Positions 1 through 8,267 of a DNA stretch of 32,153 nt are shown piece by piece (positions within the stretch are counted from its first letter, which is position 1; every line of letters starts with the position of its first letter). The notes below the pieces were generated by a model. The model had not been told where the DNA came from, ran no database searches, and saw nothing but the letters and a program-made list of their open reading frames with translations. This stretch comes from Acidobacteriaceae bacterium (GTDB lineage Bacteria > Acidobacteriota > Terriglobia > Terriglobales > Acidobacteriaceae). The position numbers were made by a program, and so were the translations under genes. The stretch spans positions 1 to 32,153 of the forward strand of contig JASHOY010000335.1 in assembly GCA_030038435.1 (NCBI GenBank), written 5' to 3'.

Positions 1-332
1 AGGCTGTGGCAGGCCCCACCGTCGAGGCCGGCAACGAAGTATGGCCGAATTTACGCCGCAACCCGAAGGGACGGGGCCAGATTTCCCGATTTCGTTGTCG
101 CTCGTCGCTCCAGGGATCGACCACAGCACGCTCCTCGCTTCTAGAACTCGGCAAATCTGGCTCCCGTCGCCGCCATCCCAAGAGTGTTAACAGGCCCCAG
201 GACAAAGAATGAGCAACAGCGGTTCCCTGCCGTCAGCAGAAGATTGGAAAAGTCTCGGGGAAGGAAGCGATTCAGCATGGGTAAGACGCGCCCTCTCCGG
301 GATTGGTTGTCCGAAAGCCTTTCGCTTCACGC
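1..332. other. Unassigned leader region before cysS
   Basis: No gene is recognised here. Short open frames exist on the plus strand: one is open from the window edge to the TAA at about 185-187, others cover 6-212 and 184-384. Their translations are Arg/Pro/Ser-rich, resemble no family I know, and overlap one another, as expected for non-coding GC-rich DNA. The stretch from about 1 to 185 could be a dispersed intergenic repeat or the tail of an upstream gene. The window edge prevents a decision. Confidence 0.4.
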
Positions 333-341
333 TGCTACAAT
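333..341 (+). promoter_or_regulatory. Extended -10 promoter element for cysS
   Basis: The sequence TGCTACAAT matches an extended -10 (TGnTATAAT) with one mismatch in the hexamer. Transcription would start near 348, giving a leader of roughly 33 nt before the cysS ATG at 381. No good -35 hexamer is seen, which is usual for extended -10 promoters. The position inside the longer reading frame that opens at 303 argues for the 381 start. Confidence 0.4.
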
Positions 342-380
342 CGAACCAGCCCGCTGCAGCGGGACGAATCCAGCGGCGCC

Positions 381-1886
381 ATGAGCACGACGTTCGATCC
401 TGAACCGATGACCCTCCGCCTTTTCAATACCCTCACGGGACAACTAGATCCCCTGCTCCCCTCCGACGGCAAGGCGCTGCGCATGTACGCCTGCGGTCCC
501 ACCGTCTACGACTACGGCCACATCGGAAATTTCCGCACCTTTCTTCACATCGACGTCCTGCGCCGCGTACTCAAGGTGATGGGTATCGCCGTCCATCACG
601 TCATGAATGTCACCGACGTCGACGACAAAATCATCCGCAATGCGGCCCAGACCGGCCTTCCCATCGGCGAATACACGGCTCCATTCATCGACGCCTTTTT
701 CGAAGATCTCGACGCCCTGCGCATGCAGCGGCCCGAGCAGATTGCCCGCGCCACCGAACACATTCCCCAGATGGTCGAGTTGATCGAAAAGCTTGCCCAG
801 GCAGGCGCGGCCTACAAAACGGAAGAAGGCTCGTGGTATTTCCGTCTCGCCGCATTTCCTGAATACGGCAAGCTCAGCAAAAAAGACCTCACCGGCATCA
901 CCGACGGCGCCCGCATTGATGTCGACGAGTATGAAAAAGACTCCGCGCGCGATTTTGCACTCTGGAAAGCCGCCAGACCTGGCGAGACTTCCTGGGACTC
1001 GCCCATCGGCCGCGGCCGTCCCGGCTGGCACATCGAATGCTCCACCATGGCCATGGAGTACTTGGGCGACAGCTTCGATCTCCACGCCGGCGGCGAAGAC
1101 CTGATGTTCCCGCATCACGAGAACGAAATCGCCCAAAGCGAGACCGTCACCCACAAGCCCCTCGCGCGCCATTGGATGCACGTACGTTTTTTGCTGGTCG
1201 ACGGCCGCAAAATGGCCAAGAGCGAAGGCAATTTCTTCACCCTCCGCGACTTGCTGCTCAAAGGCTATAGAGCCTCGGCGATCCGCCTGGCGCTCATTTC
1301 CGTGCCCTACCGCCATCAACTCAACTTCACCTTCGACGGCCTCCTCGAAGCCACCCGCGCCATCGAGCGCCTGCGCAACTTTCAGCAGCGACTCAGCGAA
1401 ACTGCCTTTGCCAGCGGCGAGAATCCCGCGCTACAGGACGCGGCCCGAAACGCGCATCGCGAATTCATTGCCGCCCTGGCCGACGACCTCAACACCGCAG
1501 ACGCCCGCGCGCCCATCTTCGAACTGGTCCGCGCCGCCAACACCGCCATCGATCAGGGCCAGCTCTTCTCCGCCGACCGCGACGCAATTCTCGCCGTGCT
1601 CAAAGATTTCGACGCCGTCTTCGACGTCATCGACGATCGCGACGATGAAGCCACGCGCCGCGCTATCGAATGGGCGGAGGGCGCCGGCCGCGAAGCCGAT
1701 ATCGCCCCCGAGCTGCGCGCGCGCCAGTCGCTGACCGACGAAGCTATCGAAGCTCTTGTCGCCGAGCGAACTCAGGCCAAAAAGCAGCGCAACTTCGCCC
1801 GCGCCGACCAGATTCGCAACCAACTGGCCGAAAATGGCGTAATCCTCGAAGACTCAAGAGACGGCGTTCGCTGGAAGCGGAAATAG
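381..1886 (+). CDS. cysS: Cysteine--tRNA ligase (CysRS)
   Basis: This cytoplasmic class-I aminoacyl-tRNA synthetase charges tRNA-Cys with cysteine using ATP. The 501-residue product matches the usual bacterial length (about 460-500). The HIGH-type motif is HIGN at residues 47-50, preceded by the zinc ligand Cys38 in CGPTVYDYGHIGN. GWHIECSTMAMEYLG and HAGGEDLMFPHHENE carry the other expected Cys, His and Glu zinc ligands. The KMSKS loop is KMAKS at 277-281. The helical anticodon-binding tail includes QAKKQRNFARADQIR near the C-terminus. The reading frame extends up to 303, but the extra 26 residues are not CysRS-like and contain the likely promoter, so the ATG at 381 is preferred; the ATG at 408 is a possible shorter start. 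No strong ribosome-binding site precedes 381. It appears monocistronic. Confidence 0.97.
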   Translation: MSTTFDPEPMTLRLFNTLTGQLDPLLPSDGKALRMYACGPTVYDYGHIGNFRTFLHIDVLRRVLKVMGIAVHHVMNVTDVDDKIIRNAAQTGLPIGEYTAPFIDAFFEDLDALRMQRPEQIARATEHIPQMVELIEKLAQAGAAYKTEEGSWYFRLAAFPEYGKLSKKDLTGITDGARIDVDEYEKDSARDFALWKAARPGETSWDSPIGRGRPGWHIECSTMAMEYLGDSFDLHAGGEDLMFPHHENEIAQSETVTHKPLARHWMHVRFLLVDGRKMAKSEGNFFTLRDLLLKGYRASAIRLALISVPYRHQLNFTFDGLLEATRAIERLRNFQQRLSETAFASGENPALQDAARNAHREFIAALADDLNTADARAPIFELVRAANTAIDQGQLFSADRDAILAVLKDFDAVFDVIDDRDDEATRRAIEWAEGAGREADIAPELRARQSLTDEAIEALVAERTQAKKQRNFARADQIRNQLAENGVILEDSRDGVRWKRK

Positions 1887-1986
1887 GGGGCTTAGCGCCA
1901 GACTCTCAGCGTGCCGCCGCCGCTTAAATCCGCGTTTCTGCCCATCGCTGTCGCCGATTGCCGCAAATATTTCATCCAACCTCTTG

Positions 1987-2700
1987 ATGCGCGCGACCCC
2001 CAACACGCTCCGCCCTGCTGAGTCTCCGCTCTCGCGGCCGCGTAGGCTGGCCTGCATTCTGGCCGGCGCCATCCTCCTCGCACTTGCCGCCGCTCCACTT
2101 TATCCCCAGTCTTCCCTTTCTCCGGCCGACAATTCCGCTGCTTTTGGTTTCTCTTACAAGCTGCCCGCAGACTGGACCTTCACCGCTCCCCGCTCCGCGC
2201 TGCCTGCCGCCAAACAAGACGCCGAAAACGCCGCCAAAAAACCCGAGGAAGTTCTCGATATCGCCTGCGCGCAGCCGGCCCTCAGCGCACAGCACGGCAA
2301 ACCTCCCAGCGCCATCGTAGTTGTCGCTCTTCCCTTCTCTTGTTATGGCCAGACAATGACCGACAAAGATCTGTCCGACTTTGCCGCCGGTGTTTCCGAC
2401 GGCCTCAAACAAAATTTCAACGTTTCCAGCCCTGTCTTTGGAAACTACACCTTGGGCACCTATAAGTTCTGGATCGAACGCGCCGTGGGCATCCCTAAAA
2501 GCCAACCCCGCTCCGAATACACCCTGGAAATCGCCTGCACCGTGCTCAAAAAGAGCGCTGTCTGCTGGCTGGCCATGGCCGATGATGCCGAGGGACTGCG
2601 TGACTTCGAGCACGGCGTAGTCACGCTCGACGACCAACCCCCTCTCGCCCTCGTCCCCATCGACGCTTTTGTCAAAAAGTCCCTGAACCCGCCGTCGTAG
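1987..2700 (+). CDS. Secreted protein of unknown function
   Basis: I do not recognise a family. The 237-residue product begins with a basic segment and then a hydrophobic stretch, RLACILAGAILLALAAAPL, at about residues 20-40. This looks like a signal peptide with cleavage near LYPQS, so the mature protein should be periplasmic or surface exposed. The mature part starts FSYKLPADWTFTAPR, a pattern seen in acidobacterial exported proteins that open with a 'profile plus polypeptide' type fold. Mature cysteines (for example in DIACAQPA, FSCYGQT, IACTVLKKSAVCW) could form disulfides. A TTG lies one codon upstream at 1984. No clear ribosome-binding site is present, so the start is uncertain. A 274-codon antisense frame (1972-2796) lacks any secretion or domain signal and is taken as a shadow. 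Confidence 0.75.
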   Translation: MRATPNTLRPAESPLSRPRRLACILAGAILLALAAAPLYPQSSLSPADNSAAFGFSYKLPADWTFTAPRSALPAAKQDAENAAKKPEEVLDIACAQPALSAQHGKPPSAIVVVALPFSCYGQTMTDKDLSDFAAGVSDGLKQNFNVSSPVFGNYTLGTYKFWIERAVGIPKSQPRSEYTLEIACTVLKKSAVCWLAMADDAEGLRDFEHGVVTLDDQPPLALVPIDAFVKKSLNPPS

Positions 2701-3042
2701 GCCCTGCCGGCCGGCGCAAACACGGCTGGAATCGCCCAATCCCCGCGTGTTATGCTGCTGGATAACAGGCTTTCCATGCACCGTCGCGCCGCCCATTTAT
2801 CGCTGCTCGCGCCCACGCGGCGCTGGTCGCGGTCGCGCGCGCGTTGCATCTGCCCGCGGCGCCATCTGCGTGTGCTCCCGATCCGTACCCGACCTAGCCT
2901 TTTTGCGAGCGATTAGCGCCGGTTCTGCGAACTTTATCGAAAATAGCGAACTGACCTGATCGATCCTGACGGACCCGTGTCCGGGCTGCATCCATCCGGT
3001 CGTCCCGGCACGAGCCTCATTCGCCTCACCAACAAACCTGCC
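2701..3042. other. Intergenic region without a recognisable gene
   Basis: About 340 bases separate the secreted unknown from the aminotransferase. Small open frames (2747-2959 plus, 2797-2991 minus) have Arg/Ala/Pro-rich translations without family resemblance and are treated as spurious. The region must contain the promoter of the aminotransferase gene, but I see no convincing -35/-10 pair. The A/T-richer stretch at about 2930-2955 is the most likely place. Confidence 0.4.
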
Positions 3043-3056
3043 AAGGAGGCTGCTCC

Positions 3057-4466
3057 ATGACTACACCAGAGTCAACCAGACAAGAGCTCCACGCAAAATA
3101 CGGACCCAGGATTGCGACTGCCCTGCCTGGCCCGCGCTCCCGCGCCGCAGTGGAAGCCGACCACCGCCTCATCTCGCCCAGCCACACGCGTTCTTACCCG
3201 CTGGTGGCCAGGCGCGGCCGCGGAGTACGCGTTGAAGATGCCGATGGCAATGAATTTCTCGACTTTGCCGCCGGCATTGCCGTCGTCTCTACCGGCCACT
3301 GCCATCCTGAGGTGGTCGCGGCGGTTCAGAAGCAGGCCGGCGAACTGATGCACATTTCCGGCACAGATTTCTACAACGAAGCGCTGACCGATCTCGCCGA
3401 GCGCCTGTCCGCGGTTGCTCCCATGCCCGGCCCGCATCGCTTCTTCTACGGCAACTCCGGCGCCGAGGCCATTGAGTGCGCCTTCAAGCTGGCCCGCTAT
3501 CACAGCCGCCGCCAGCACGTTATCGCCTTCCATGGCGCCTTCCACGGCCGCACCATGGGCGCGCTCTCGCTCACCGGCTCCAAGCCGCAGCAGAAACGCC
3601 GCTTCGCCCCGCTCGTTCCCGGCGTCACCCACATCCCTTATCCCTACGTCTACCGCGGAACCACGGGGGGGCCGAAAGAGCAGGAAACCTTCGCCCTCGG
3701 CTGTGCGCGTTACATCGAAGACGTTCTTTTCCGTTCCATCCTTCCCCCCGAAGAAGTCGCCGCCATTTTCATCGAGCCCATCCAGGGTGAAGGCGGTTAC
3801 ATCGTCGCGCCTGACAACTTCATGCGCGAGCTGCGCGCCATCTGCACGCGTCACGGCATTCTTCTCGTTGTCGATGAAGTCCAGTGCGGTTGCGGGCGCA
3901 CCGGCAAGTGGTGGGCCGTCGAGCACTCCGGCGTGGAGCCTGACATCGTCTGCATCGCCAAAGGCATCGCCAGCGGTCTCCCCCTGGGCATCTGCATGAG
4001 CCGCGCGGAGATTATGGATTGGGTTCCCGGCTCCCATGCTTCCACCTTCGGCGGCAATCCCGTCTCCATCGCCTCCGCGCTGGCCACCATGGACATTATT
4101 GATCGCGAAGCCATGGCCAACGCCGCACGCGTCGGTGAATTCATGCTCGAACGCCTGCGCGGCTGGGTCCACACGCACCCCCTCGTCGGCGACGTTCGCG
4201 GCCGCGGACTGATGATCGGCATCGAGCTGGTGAAAAACAAAGCCACCCGTGAACCCGCAGCGGAGCTCCGTGATCGCGTGGAAACCCTGGCCTTTGAGCA
4301 GGGCCTCATGGTCCTCGGCTGCGGTCAGACCACGCTCCGCCTCTCTCCGCCGCTCATCGTCAGCAAAGAGGAAGCCACCGTGGCTCTCGACATCCTTGAA
4401 GACGCCCTCACACAGGCCGAAAAGGAATACGCAGAAGCCTCATCCCCCGCAACCGCGCACGTCTGA
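3057..4466 (+). CDS. Class-III PLP-dependent aminotransferase (4-aminobutyrate/acetylornithine type)
   Basis: This is a fold-type I aminotransferase that moves an amino group from an omega-amine donor to a keto acid; 4-aminobutyrate, ornithine derivatives or related substrates are possible. The 469-residue product has the family landmarks in order: YGNSGAEAIE (131-140, phosphate cup), FHGAFHGRTMGALSLTG (about 158-174), the EPIQGEGG block with Glu240, VVDEVQCGCGRTGKWW (271-286, with the PLP-binding Asp273), the Schiff-base lysine Lys302 in CIAKGIASGLPLG, and STFGGNP (329-335). AAGG AGG-type Shine-Dalgarno (AAGGAGG at 3043-3049) fixes the ATG. The same architecture covers GabT, ArgD-like and some amino-acid racemase enzymes, so the substrate is unresolved. 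The next gene starts 10 bp downstream, suggesting co-transcription. Confidence 0.9.
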   Translation: MTTPESTRQELHAKYGPRIATALPGPRSRAAVEADHRLISPSHTRSYPLVARRGRGVRVEDADGNEFLDFAAGIAVVSTGHCHPEVVAAVQKQAGELMHISGTDFYNEALTDLAERLSAVAPMPGPHRFFYGNSGAEAIECAFKLARYHSRRQHVIAFHGAFHGRTMGALSLTGSKPQQKRRFAPLVPGVTHIPYPYVYRGTTGGPKEQETFALGCARYIEDVLFRSILPPEEVAAIFIEPIQGEGGYIVAPDNFMRELRAICTRHGILLVVDEVQCGCGRTGKWWAVEHSGVEPDIVCIAKGIASGLPLGICMSRAEIMDWVPGSHASTFGGNPVSIASALATMDIIDREAMANAARVGEFMLERLRGWVHTHPLVGDVRGRGLMIGIELVKNKATREPAAELRDRVETLAFEQGLMVLGCGQTTLRLSPPLIVSKEEATVALDILEDALTQAEKEYAEASSPATAHV

Positions 4467-4476
4467 GGCCGCAAAA

Positions 4477-5007
4477 ATGAAGACAACCGTGATCGCCCCC
4501 ACGCCTCAGATTCCATCGCGTTTCCATGCCCCATTCGCCGGTTCCCGTGTCCCATCCTTTTCGCGCCGTCTGCGAAAAGGGTGGGAGTTCATTCCACTCA
4601 TCGCTGCCCTCGCCTGTGCAGCGACCTGCGCCCAATCCGCGCATCCCAATCCGCTCGCCACAGCGCGCGTCTTCCATTTTTCGCAGATGACGCCTCACAC
4701 CGCAGCCAACGGCGCCGTCGGCCGCAATTTTTTTGACGGCACGCTGGTCACCGGCGAGGTCGTCGCCGCCCATGAGACCATGCAGCCGGCAGGGACCAAA
4801 CCCAATCCGCCTCATCGCATTCACCACTCTGAGCTCATTGTGGTTCAGCAGGGTACGGTCGAGTTCGATCACGATGGCAAAGCCGAGCGTGCCGGCCCAG
4901 GTTCGATCATTTACGTGGCTTACGGCACTTTGCACACCGTGCGCAACATTGGCAGCGGTCCCGCAAAATACGCCGTCATCCAGATCGGCGGCGATACCAA
5001 TAAGTAG
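4477..5007 (+). CDS. Secreted single-domain cupin protein with a repeat-derived N-terminus
   Basis: The C-terminal ~110 residues form a small cupin barrel. RIHHSELIVVQQGTVEFDHDG resembles cupin motif 1, though the metal-site histidines are not a textbook HxHxxxE, and GPGSIIYVAYGTLHTVRN resembles motif 2 with its histidine. Function is unknown. The hydrophobic stretch FIPLIAALACAATCAQS at about residues 38-54 looks like a signal sequence, so export is likely. The ~37 residues before it are basic and unusual because they are the translation of an intergenic-looking hairpin repeat (stem 4550-4564 / 4572-4586). The ATG at 4477 follows the aminotransferase stop by 10 bp with a GAGG nearby. No better in-frame start is visible between the repeat and the signal sequence. 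It is probably co-transcribed with the aminotransferase. Confidence 0.75.
   Translation: MKTTVIAPTPQIPSRFHAPFAGSRVPSFSRRLRKGWEFIPLIAALACAATCAQSAHPNPLATARVFHFSQMTPHTAANGAVGRNFFDGTLVTGEVVAAHETMQPAGTKPNPPHRIHHSELIVVQQGTVEFDHDGKAERAGPGSIIYVAYGTLHTVRNIGSGPAKYAVIQIGGDTNK
4550..4586. repeat. 15-bp stem hairpin (putative acidobacterial palindromic repeat)
   Basis: The arms 4550-4564 (TCCCATCCTTTTCGC) and 4572-4586 (GCGAAAAGGGTGGGA) pair over 15 positions with a single G-U wobble and a 7-nt loop. From memory, hairpins with CCCATCCTTT / AAAGGGTGGG arms are common between genes in Acidobacteriota genomes, but I cannot count copies here; only this one occurs in the window. It lies inside the 5' part of the cupin coding sequence. 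Confidence 0.6.
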
Positions 5008-5131
5008 CGGAGCGCCTTCGCTCACATTCTGAGACATTGCCCGGAGAAATCCTGCCCGCGCAGACGGCCCCGGCGCCGCAGCTTGGCATCTAATCTTCAG
5101 CGTATCGCCCCTGCCGTTCTCTGCCACCACA

Positions 5132-5159
5132 TTCCTGACCCCGCGTGGCGGGTCGGGAA
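5132..5159 (+). terminator. Hairpin between cupin and glycine-zipper gene
   Basis: Arms 5132-5141 (TTCCTGACCC) and 5150-5159 (GGGTCGGGAA) pair over 10 positions with one G-U wobble and an 8-nt loop. No T-run follows. It may terminate or stabilise the upstream transcript, or structure the leader of the next gene, whose AAGGAG lies only 10 nt downstream. Confidence 0.35.
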
Positions 5160-5185
5160 CTTCCCTTCAAGGAGCGTGTAGAAAA

Positions 5186-5956
5186 ATGAGCTTCCCTCGC
5201 AGAACCCTTTCCATTGCCGCTCTAGCGGCCTTTTCGGTATTCGTTTGCAATGGGTGCCACTCGAAAACGCAGCCGGCCGCCAGCAGCGCCAGCGGCACTA
5301 GCGCCTCCACCGCCTCCAACTCTCAAACATCCCCAAGCTCTCCGCAGACCGGCTCGGCGCAATCCGGTGCTTCCGGCGGGGCACCCGAACAGTCACAGGC
5401 GCCTCCGGCTCCGCAGGCTCCGCCTCCGCCGGCCGTGGTGGCTCTGCCCGCGGGCACTGACCTGCGCATCCGCCTCGACCAGGACCTGGGTTCCAAAATC
5501 AGCCGCGCTGGCGATTCTTTCTCCGGCACCATCGCCGATGCCGTCAGAGTCAACGGCCAGACGGTCATCCCTCGCGATGCACGGGCGGAGGGCACCGTCA
5601 TCGCTGCCAGGCCTCTTGGCCGCTTCAAGGGCGGAGCGGAGCTGGCGCTGCGCCTTGAACGCGTAACTACGAAATGGGGCAGCTACCCGGTGGCTACCAG
5701 CACCATCTCCCGCGCTGAAAAAGGCAAAGGCAGGCGCACCGCACTCTTTGCAGGTGGCGGCGCAGGCTTCGGAGCTCTCATTGGCGGTCTCGCCGGAGGC
5801 GGTAAAGGTGCCCTGATTGGTGCATTAGCCGGAGGCGGCGCCGGTACCGCCGGCAGCGCCTTCACCGGCAACCGGGAAATCTTTCTGCCTGCGGAAACCC
5901 TGCTAACCTTCCACCTCGATCACTCGGTGCACATCACGGAAGCGCCTCAGCAATAA
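5186..5956 (+). CDS. Exported glycine-zipper envelope protein, unknown function
   Basis: The 256-residue product starts with a basic and hydrophobic export signal (RRTLSIAALAAFSVFV). VCNGC at residues 20-24 gives two candidate cysteines, but neither fits a strong lipobox, so lipoprotein status is uncertain. Residues 30-85 are a Ser/Thr/Ala/Gln then Pro-rich linker (PPAPQAPPPPA). Residues 85-175 form a compact domain beginning VVALPAGTDLRIRLDQDLGS with IPRDARAEGTVIAARP, a pattern common in acidobacterial exported proteins. Residues 189-224 are a glycine zipper (GAGFGALIGGLAGG, then GALIGALAGGGAGTAG) that probably inserts in or packs against a membrane. AAGGAG at 5169-5174 supports the ATG. It is separated by 178 bp from the cupin gene and likely has its own transcript. 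Confidence 0.75.
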   Translation: MSFPRRTLSIAALAAFSVFVCNGCHSKTQPAASSASGTSASTASNSQTSPSSPQTGSAQSGASGGAPEQSQAPPAPQAPPPPAVVALPAGTDLRIRLDQDLGSKISRAGDSFSGTIADAVRVNGQTVIPRDARAEGTVIAARPLGRFKGGAELALRLERVTTKWGSYPVATSTISRAEKGKGRRTALFAGGGAGFGALIGGLAGGGKGALIGALAGGGAGTAGSAFTGNREIFLPAETLLTFHLDHSVHITEAPQQ

Positions 5957-5962
5957 AGGAAT

Positions 5963-5992
5963 GGGTGCGGGGAAAACTCATGCCGCGCACCC
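5963..5992 (+). terminator. Weak hairpin after the glycine-zipper gene
   Basis: Arms 5963-5969 (GGGTGCG) and 5986-5992 (CGCACCC) form a perfect 7-bp stem with a 16-nt loop, 6 nt after the stop codon. There is no T-run. It lies between convergent genes and is a plausible but weak transcription end. Confidence 0.3.
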
Positions 5993-6082
5993 GAAAGCCA
6001 CCGGGGTCAGGGCGCTCCAGATTCTGTTATTGGGGCCTGGGGCGTCTTCATAGCTCGAAGCCGCCAAGCTCCTCTCAGGCGA

Positions 6083-6628
6083 TCATCTGCTCAGCGCATA
6101 CCGCGCCCGCGCCTCGTAGCGTGCGCCTGACCGCTCGGTGAAGCTCTCGTACAATAAAAACTCCCGTGCCTCGAACGGCGTGAACTTGGGCAGATTCTCC
6201 CGCCCCGTACGCGGCGCCGGCACGCCGCGCAAACTCCCCCGGCTCCCGGCGCGCGCCAGGGTAATGTGGGGATGAAACGGCCGCTCCTCCGGCGCAAATC
6301 CGCACTTCGCCGTCGCCGCCGTGACCCGCGTTTGCAGTTCCGTCAGCCCCGCTGTCGCCTCTACCTCAACATGCACAATCCCCGCACGCGCGAACGCCCC
6401 CAGCGTCCCCAAGCGCACCGACACAGGCAGCGACGCCACTTCGGCAAGCCGCACTTTCAGGCACTCCAACTGCTCGCCGCCCACGTTACCCAAAAACTGG
6501 AGCGTCACGTGCCAGGTCTGCGGGGCTGTCCAGCGCAAATGATCGTCCCCGCGCCGAAGCTGCTCCACCACTGACTCAAGCTGCGCGCGTACTTCATCCG
6601 CCAGCGGAATCCCTACAAACAACCGCAT
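6083..6628 (-). CDS. thpR: RNA 2',3'-cyclic phosphodiesterase (2H phosphoesterase, LigT family)
   Basis: A cytoplasmic 2H-family enzyme that opens 2',3'-cyclic phosphate RNA ends; E. coli relatives also ligate tRNA half-molecules in vitro. The 181-residue length matches the family (about 175-190). It shows both signature HxT motifs: HVTLQFLG with His40 and HPHITLAR with His121. The N-terminus MRLFVGIPLADEVR is typical. The start ATG (complement of 6626-6628) follows the stop of the upstream Tat cupin gene by 47 bp on the same strand, so the two may share a transcript. There is no obvious functional tie to the cupin. Confidence 0.93.
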   Translation of the reverse strand: MRLFVGIPLADEVRAQLESVVEQLRRGDDHLRWTAPQTWHVTLQFLGNVGGEQLECLKVRLAEVASLPVSVRLGTLGAFARAGIVHVEVEATAGLTELQTRVTAATAKCGFAPEERPFHPHITLARAGSRGSLRGVPAPRTGRENLPKFTPFEAREFLLYESFTERSGARYEARARYALSR

Positions 6629-6675
6629 AGCCCACCCGTGTACGAGAGACCTAATTTCTCAGTCCCCCGCTCTCC

Positions 6676-7119
6676 CTATTCCGGCGGACCCACGCAAACC
6701 ACATAATACGAGCAGGTCTCCGTCTTGCTGGCATTGGCCACCGAGTGCCTGGTTCCGGCCACGGCGATGCCCATATCGCCCCGGGTCATCACGCGGGTCG
6801 CGCCTTCCGTCATCAGGTGCACATGCCCATCCATCACCAGCCACATCTCGGTGTGCTTGTGGGTGCGGATCGGCTCCCACCCCGCGCCCGGCTCAAGCGT
6901 GGTCTCATGCGCTTCCAGCCGGATGTCGTCGGGCAGCATGCCCAGCACAATGTGCCGGCTGATGCGTCCTGTCGCCGAGGGCTGCGGCGCCGGCCCCTCG
7001 GCATAGAGTCCCGAGGCCAGTTTTTCCAGCGGCGCATGCGCCGGCGCGCCCTCTGCAGGCGCAAGTGCGCCGACCGCAGCAAGCAGTGGCAGTAGTGCAG
7101 AAAATTCCCGTCGATTCAT
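6676..7119 (-). CDS. Tat-exported single-domain cupin protein
   Basis: The 147-residue product begins MNRREFSALLPLLAAVGALA, a short twin-arginine-type signal (RRE-F) followed by a hydrophobic core, so export in a folded, metal-loaded state is likely. The cupin core is at about residues 70-135: RTHKHTEMWLVMDGHVHL provides His87, His89 and Glu91 as candidate metal ligands, and GIAVAGTRHSVAN provides His125. The substrate is unknown. The ATG is chosen because GGGAGG lies 6 nt upstream (complement of about 7124-7130); a longer frame to 7167 adds 16 Arg/Trp-rich residues that would mask the Tat signal. The gene is divergent from tdh across 116 bp and sits 47 bp before thpR. Confidence 0.8.
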   Translation of the reverse strand: MNRREFSALLPLLAAVGALAPAEGAPAHAPLEKLASGLYAEGPAPQPSATGRISRHIVLGMLPDDIRLEAHETTLEPGAGWEPIRTHKHTEMWLVMDGHVHLMTEGATRVMTRGDMGIAVAGTRHSVANASKTETCSYYVVCVGPPE

Positions 7120-7235
7120 TGATTCCTCCCGGTCCGACCGCCATCCTAGCCGACGCCATCGCCGCAACGCAACCGCCCCGGATGGTTTAGAGTACCGGAT
7201 GAAACCATGCTTGCTCTCAACGGGAGGTTCGCACC

Positions 7236-8267
7236 ATGAAGGCGCTGGTGAAAAGCAAAGCCGAGCGCGGCCTGTGGCTCGAAGAGATCCCCGATCCGGT
7301 CATTGGCATCAACGACGTCCTGGTGCGCGTGCGCTACACCGGCGTCTGCGGCACTGACCTGCACATCTACCAGTGGGATGAATGGGCGCAGAAGACCATT
7401 CCCGTGCCCATGGCCATTGGCCACGAGTTTGCAGGCGAGATCGTCGCCGTGGGCTCCAATGTCAATGACTTTTTCCCCGGCGACCTGGTGAGCGGAGAAG
7501 GCCACGTGGTCTGCGGACGCTGCCGCAACTGCCTTGCCGGCCGCCGCCACCTCTGCGCCTCGACGCAGGGAGTGGGCGTCAATCGTCCCGGCGCGTTTGC
7601 CGAGCTCATCTCGCTGCCTATGTCCAACATCTGGCGCCACCACCGTGGCATTGATCAGGAAGTTGCCGCCATCTTCGACCCCTTCGGCAACGCCGTCCAC
7701 ACCGCGGTTTCCTTCCCCGTGCTCGGTGAAGACGTGCTCATCACCGGCGCCGGACCCATCGGCATCATGGCCATTCCCGTGGTGCGTCATGCCGGCGCGC
7801 GCCACATCGTCATCACCGACGTGAATCCGTTCCGCCTCGATCTGGCGCGCAAAATGGGTGCAACGCTTGCCGTCAACGTAAAAGAAACGGCATTGGCAGA
7901 CGTGCAAAAGCAGCTCGGCATGCAGGAAGGCTTCGATGTGGGCCTGGAAATGTCTGGCAATGCGGCCGCCCTAGGCGAGATGATTTCCAACATGAGCCAC
8001 GGCGGCAAAATCGCCATCCTCGGCATTCCCGCCACCGAGACCATGATGGACTGGCGCCAGGTGATCTTCAACATGATCACCATCAAAGGCGTCTATGGCC
8101 GCGAAATGTACGAGACCTGGTACAAAATGAGCGTGATGCTCGAATCCGGCGTAGACATTTCGCCGGTCATCACCCATCGCTTTCCATATCACGAATTCGA
8201 GCGTGGATTTGAGGCGATGACCACCGGCCAGGCCGGCAAAGTCATCCTTGACTGGACCAGAATCTGA
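7236..8267 (+). CDS. tdh: L-threonine 3-dehydrogenase
   Basis: This zinc-dependent medium-chain dehydrogenase oxidises L-threonine to 2-amino-3-ketobutyrate with NAD+, the first step of threonine conversion to glycine. The 343-residue length equals that of bacterial Tdh. Visible features are the catalytic zinc site ([15 protein letters not shown], then [12 protein letters not shown]), the structural zinc loop with four cysteines ([16 protein letters not shown]), the nucleotide-binding GAGPIGIMA, and the Tdh-like C-terminus with [18 protein letters not shown] about 10 nt upstream supports the ATG. The usual partner kbl (2-amino-3-ketobutyrate CoA ligase) is not adjacent. The gene converges on the sulfatase gene with only 13 bp between stop codons. 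Confidence 0.95.
   Translation: MKALVKSKAERGLWLEEIPDPVIGINDVLVRVRYTGVCGTDLHIYQWDEWAQKTIPVPMAIGHEFAGEIVAVGSNVNDFFPGDLVSGEGHVVCGRCRNCLAGRRHLCASTQGVGVNRPGAFAELISLPMSNIWRHHRGIDQEVAAIFDPFGNAVHTAVSFPVLGEDVLITGAGPIGIMAIPVVRHAGARHIVITDVNPFRLDLARKMGATLAVNVKETALADVQKQLGMQEGFDVGLEMSGNAAALGEMISNMSHGGKIAILGIPATETMMDWRQVIFNMITIKGVYGREMYETWYKMSVMLESGVDISPVITHRFPYHEFERGFEAMTTGQAGKVILDWTRI

Noticed and set aside
444-1319. 291-codon minus-strand frame inside cysS
   Set aside because: Fully antisense to conserved CysRS motifs; the translation has no family resemblance.
1972-2796. 274-codon minus-strand frame opposite the secreted unknown
   Set aside because: The plus-strand frame has a signal peptide and a plausible mature domain; the minus translation is Gly/Arg-rich with no recognisable feature.
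3072-4178. 368-codon minus-strand frame
   Set aside because: Antisense to the aminotransferase, which has complete PLP-enzyme motifs and a strong ribosome-binding site.
7146-7907. 253-codon minus-strand frame
   Set aside because: Antisense to tdh; the Gly/His/Asp-rich translation is a shadow.
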